A program made the translations under genes and the position numbers. The notes under the pieces are model-generated. The model was not told the DNA's origin, did no database searches, and worked only from the letters and a program-made list of their open reading frames with translations. From ZC4RG42 sp036676355 (lineage in GTDB: Bacteria; Pseudomonadota; Gammaproteobacteria; Burkholderiales; SG8-39), in the NCBI GenBank assembly GCA_036676355.1, contig JAKFDA010000009.1, forward strand, positions 1 through 6,235: a DNA stretch of 6,235 nucleotides. The letters run 5' to 3'. Below are positions 5,053 through 6,235 of this stretch, one piece after another (position 1 is the stretch's first letter; every line of letters starts with the position of its first letter).

Positions 5053-5121
5053 CGTTCATGATTCGACTGCTCGCAAGCCTGTCCTGAGCCACGACCAAGG
5101 GCTCGCGCTCACCACGAACGG
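5053..5121. repeat. Intergenic palindromic repeat copy e (expanded or composite)
   Basis: The outer arms CGTTCATG (5053-5060) and CACGAACG (5113-5120) are complementary at 7 of 8 positions. The right end GCTCACCACGAACGG (5107-5121) is identical to copy b at 154-168. The space between the arms is about 50 bases instead of 12 and includes GTCCTGAGCCACGA, which resembles a fragment of another copy. It therefore looks like two merged copies or one copy with an insertion. Confidence 0.6.
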
Positions 5122-5193
5122 TACCCCGTTGCAGCGGCTTTGGCTTGTCACGAAACGGCTGCCAGAGCATCCGAGCCTCGCCACACCGCACGT

Positions 5194-6156
5194 TTAGGAA
5201 CGCCGCGGTGCGTCGAGGTACGCTTCGTACAGCAGATCGAAGGTTTTTTCGCACTCCTGCAGCAATTCGGCGTCGTTCGCGGCGCGCCGTCTGGCGCCAT
5301 TCAGAAGCGTATCCACGCCGGCCGCCTCCGCCACGTTTCGATCGCCGATATCGAGCGCGCGCACAAGCATGCCGATGCGCATCAGTGCCGGTTCACTGTC
5401 GCGGCCGGAGTACGAAAGCAGTTCCTCATACGTCACGTGCGTGCGACTGTTGTGGAAATCCGCTCCTTCATAGCCATAGGTGACTGCGTCGAGCGGGGCA
5501 TCCGCCGCCAGGTCGAGCCACAGCATCGTCGCTTCCGGATCGATGAAGCGACGGATCAGCCAGGCGCTCGCCAGCCGATCGGCATAGAGCGGGCGGCGCG
5601 TTGCCCATTTCCGATGAAAATAACGCTTGGCGCGCGCCTGCGCCGGCTCGCTCTGGGGGAAAATCAATTCGTGCACGCGGCGCTCGAGCGCGCTCAGGCG
5701 GTCTTCCGCCTGAACCGCCGATGCACAGCCGTAGAAATCGAGCGATCGGATGCGATCGAGTTCACGCCGCTGTTTCGCGAGAACGCGCCCAAGCGCGCCG
5801 GGATCGGCCATGCCGATACTCGATTCGATGCCGCCGAGCGTTTGCAGCAACGCTTCATACTGCGCGCTGCGGTCGAACAGCGCCTGTATGCGGGCTGCCT
5901 GCGCGGCGTCCAGGCTTTCCAGGGCCACGACTTCACCGCTTCCTTCCGATCCGATCAGATATTCCGTGAGGTGCTGCAGGCTGCGTCGGTGCTCAACGGT
6001 ATCCGGCAGCAGATAGATACCTTCGCGTAACGCCGCTGCGCCGAGCGTTTCCAGCGTGCGCAGCATGGCCATGCGTGTATGCGCCGCTCCCTGCGGCAGT
6101 TGGGCGATCAGTGCGAGCCAGCGCAGCGCGGATGCTCGGGAGGATGGGGCGATCAT
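5194..6156 (-). CDS. chrB: ChrB-family protein (chromate resistance / regulator), N- and C-terminal ChrB domains
   Basis: ChrB proteins are associated with chromate resistance; studied members sense chromate and control the chromate efflux gene chrA. The 320-residue protein has the ChrB N-terminal domain at about 12-150 (RWLALIAQLPQG, LETLGAAALREGIYLLPDT). The C-terminal domain spans about 184-310, with the hallmark RLASAWLIRRFIDPEA at 194-209 followed by YGYEGADF...VTYEELL and RIGMLVRALDIGD. No signal peptide or membrane segment is seen, so it should be cytoplasmic. The ATG at 6156 is chosen because family similarity begins about 12 residues later. It has no Shine-Dalgarno site, and the frame stays open to the right edge of the window, so a start further upstream (for example TTG at 6207) is possible. 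No chrA follows it; the next gene is the convergent protease. A different role from chromate sensing cannot be excluded. Confidence 0.82.
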   Translation of the reverse strand: MIAPSSRASALRWLALIAQLPQGAAHTRMAMLRTLETLGAAALREGIYLLPDTVEHRRSLQHLTEYLIGSEGSGEVVALESLDAAQAARIQALFDRSAQYEALLQTLGGIESSIGMADPGALGRVLAKQRRELDRIRSLDFYGCASAVQAEDRLSALERRVHELIFPQSEPAQARAKRYFHRKWATRRPLYADRLASAWLIRRFIDPEATMLWLDLAADAPLDAVTYGYEGADFHNSRTHVTYEELLSYSGRDSEPALMRIGMLVRALDIGDRNVAEAAGVDTLLNGARRRAANDAELLQECEKTFDLLYEAYLDAPRRS

Positions 6157-6235
6157 TGAAGCAGAGGATAGTGAACTGCGAGGAGGCAACGGCCCGCAGT
6201 GTAGCAAGTACCCCTTCGAGCCGGATGCCTTTTGT
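6157..6235 (-). promoter_or_regulatory. Upstream region of the chrB-like gene, cut by the window edge
   Basis: These 79 bases lie before the chosen chrB start. TACACT on the minus strand (6199-6204) is a weak -10 candidate; no clear -35 is seen. The chrB reading frame has no stop here, so part of this stretch may be coding. Confidence 0.2.

Larger units (their letters stand above)
4980..5193. other. Convergent gap between protease and chrB-like gene
   Basis: No gene is visible in these 214 bases between two converging genes. They contain two intergenic repeat copies (5000-5030 and 5053-5121). Just after the protease stop, ACGGACGG (4981-4988) can pair with CCGTTCGT (4999-5006), seven Watson-Crick pairs plus one G-U, around the loop TGTTGATTTT. 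This hairpin uses the left arm of the first repeat copy, so the two folds are mutually exclusive. The region probably ends transcription from both sides, but no classical stem plus T-run terminator is present. Confidence 0.5.

Overview
The window is GC-rich, densely coding proteobacterial chromosome DNA from a sulfur-oxidising organism. The evidence is a sox (thiosulfate oxidation) gene block, a molybdenum-cofactor gene, a BepA/YfgC-type outer-membrane-quality-control protease and a ChrB-family protein. Short intergenic palindromic repeats with a CGTTCGT...TTGTCGAA-type core, common in beta- and gammaproteobacteria, support this. A beta- or gammaproteobacterial thiosulfate oxidiser is the best guess; nothing in the window fixes the genus.

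Layout, left to right. Bases 1-224 are non-coding and hold two tight palindromes and three copies of the repeat family. Bases 225-2736 are a minus-strand sox block in transcription order soxY, soxZ, (232-base gap), soxA, soxX. SoxY carries the sulfur intermediates on its C-terminal GGCGG cysteine, SoxZ is its partner, and SoxA/SoxX form the c-type cytochrome that loads thiosulfate onto SoxY. soxB, soxCD and the sox maturation genes are not in the window. Upstream of soxY lies a 209-base gap with a possible promoter, then moaC (minus strand, 2946-3425). MoaC is needed for molybdenum cofactor, which the SoxCD enzyme uses in complete Sox systems; any functional link here is inference.

Divergent from moaC is an M48 metalloprotease with C-terminal TPR-like helices (3534-4979, plus strand). 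Its GTG start overlaps the stop of a 26-codon small ORF that has a near-perfect Shine-Dalgarno sequence, while the protease gene itself has none. This suggests translational coupling and is the most interesting detail of the window. A convergent 214-base gap with more repeats separates the protease from a complete or nearly complete chrB-like gene (minus strand, 5194-6156). No chrA lies downstream of it.

I found no tRNA, rRNA, CRISPR array, transposase or phage gene, and no convincing novel multi-gene system. The noteworthy points are regulatory or structural: the coupled leader ORF, the structured soxZ-soxA gap, the palindromes and repeats at gene ends, and the mono-heme SoxA.
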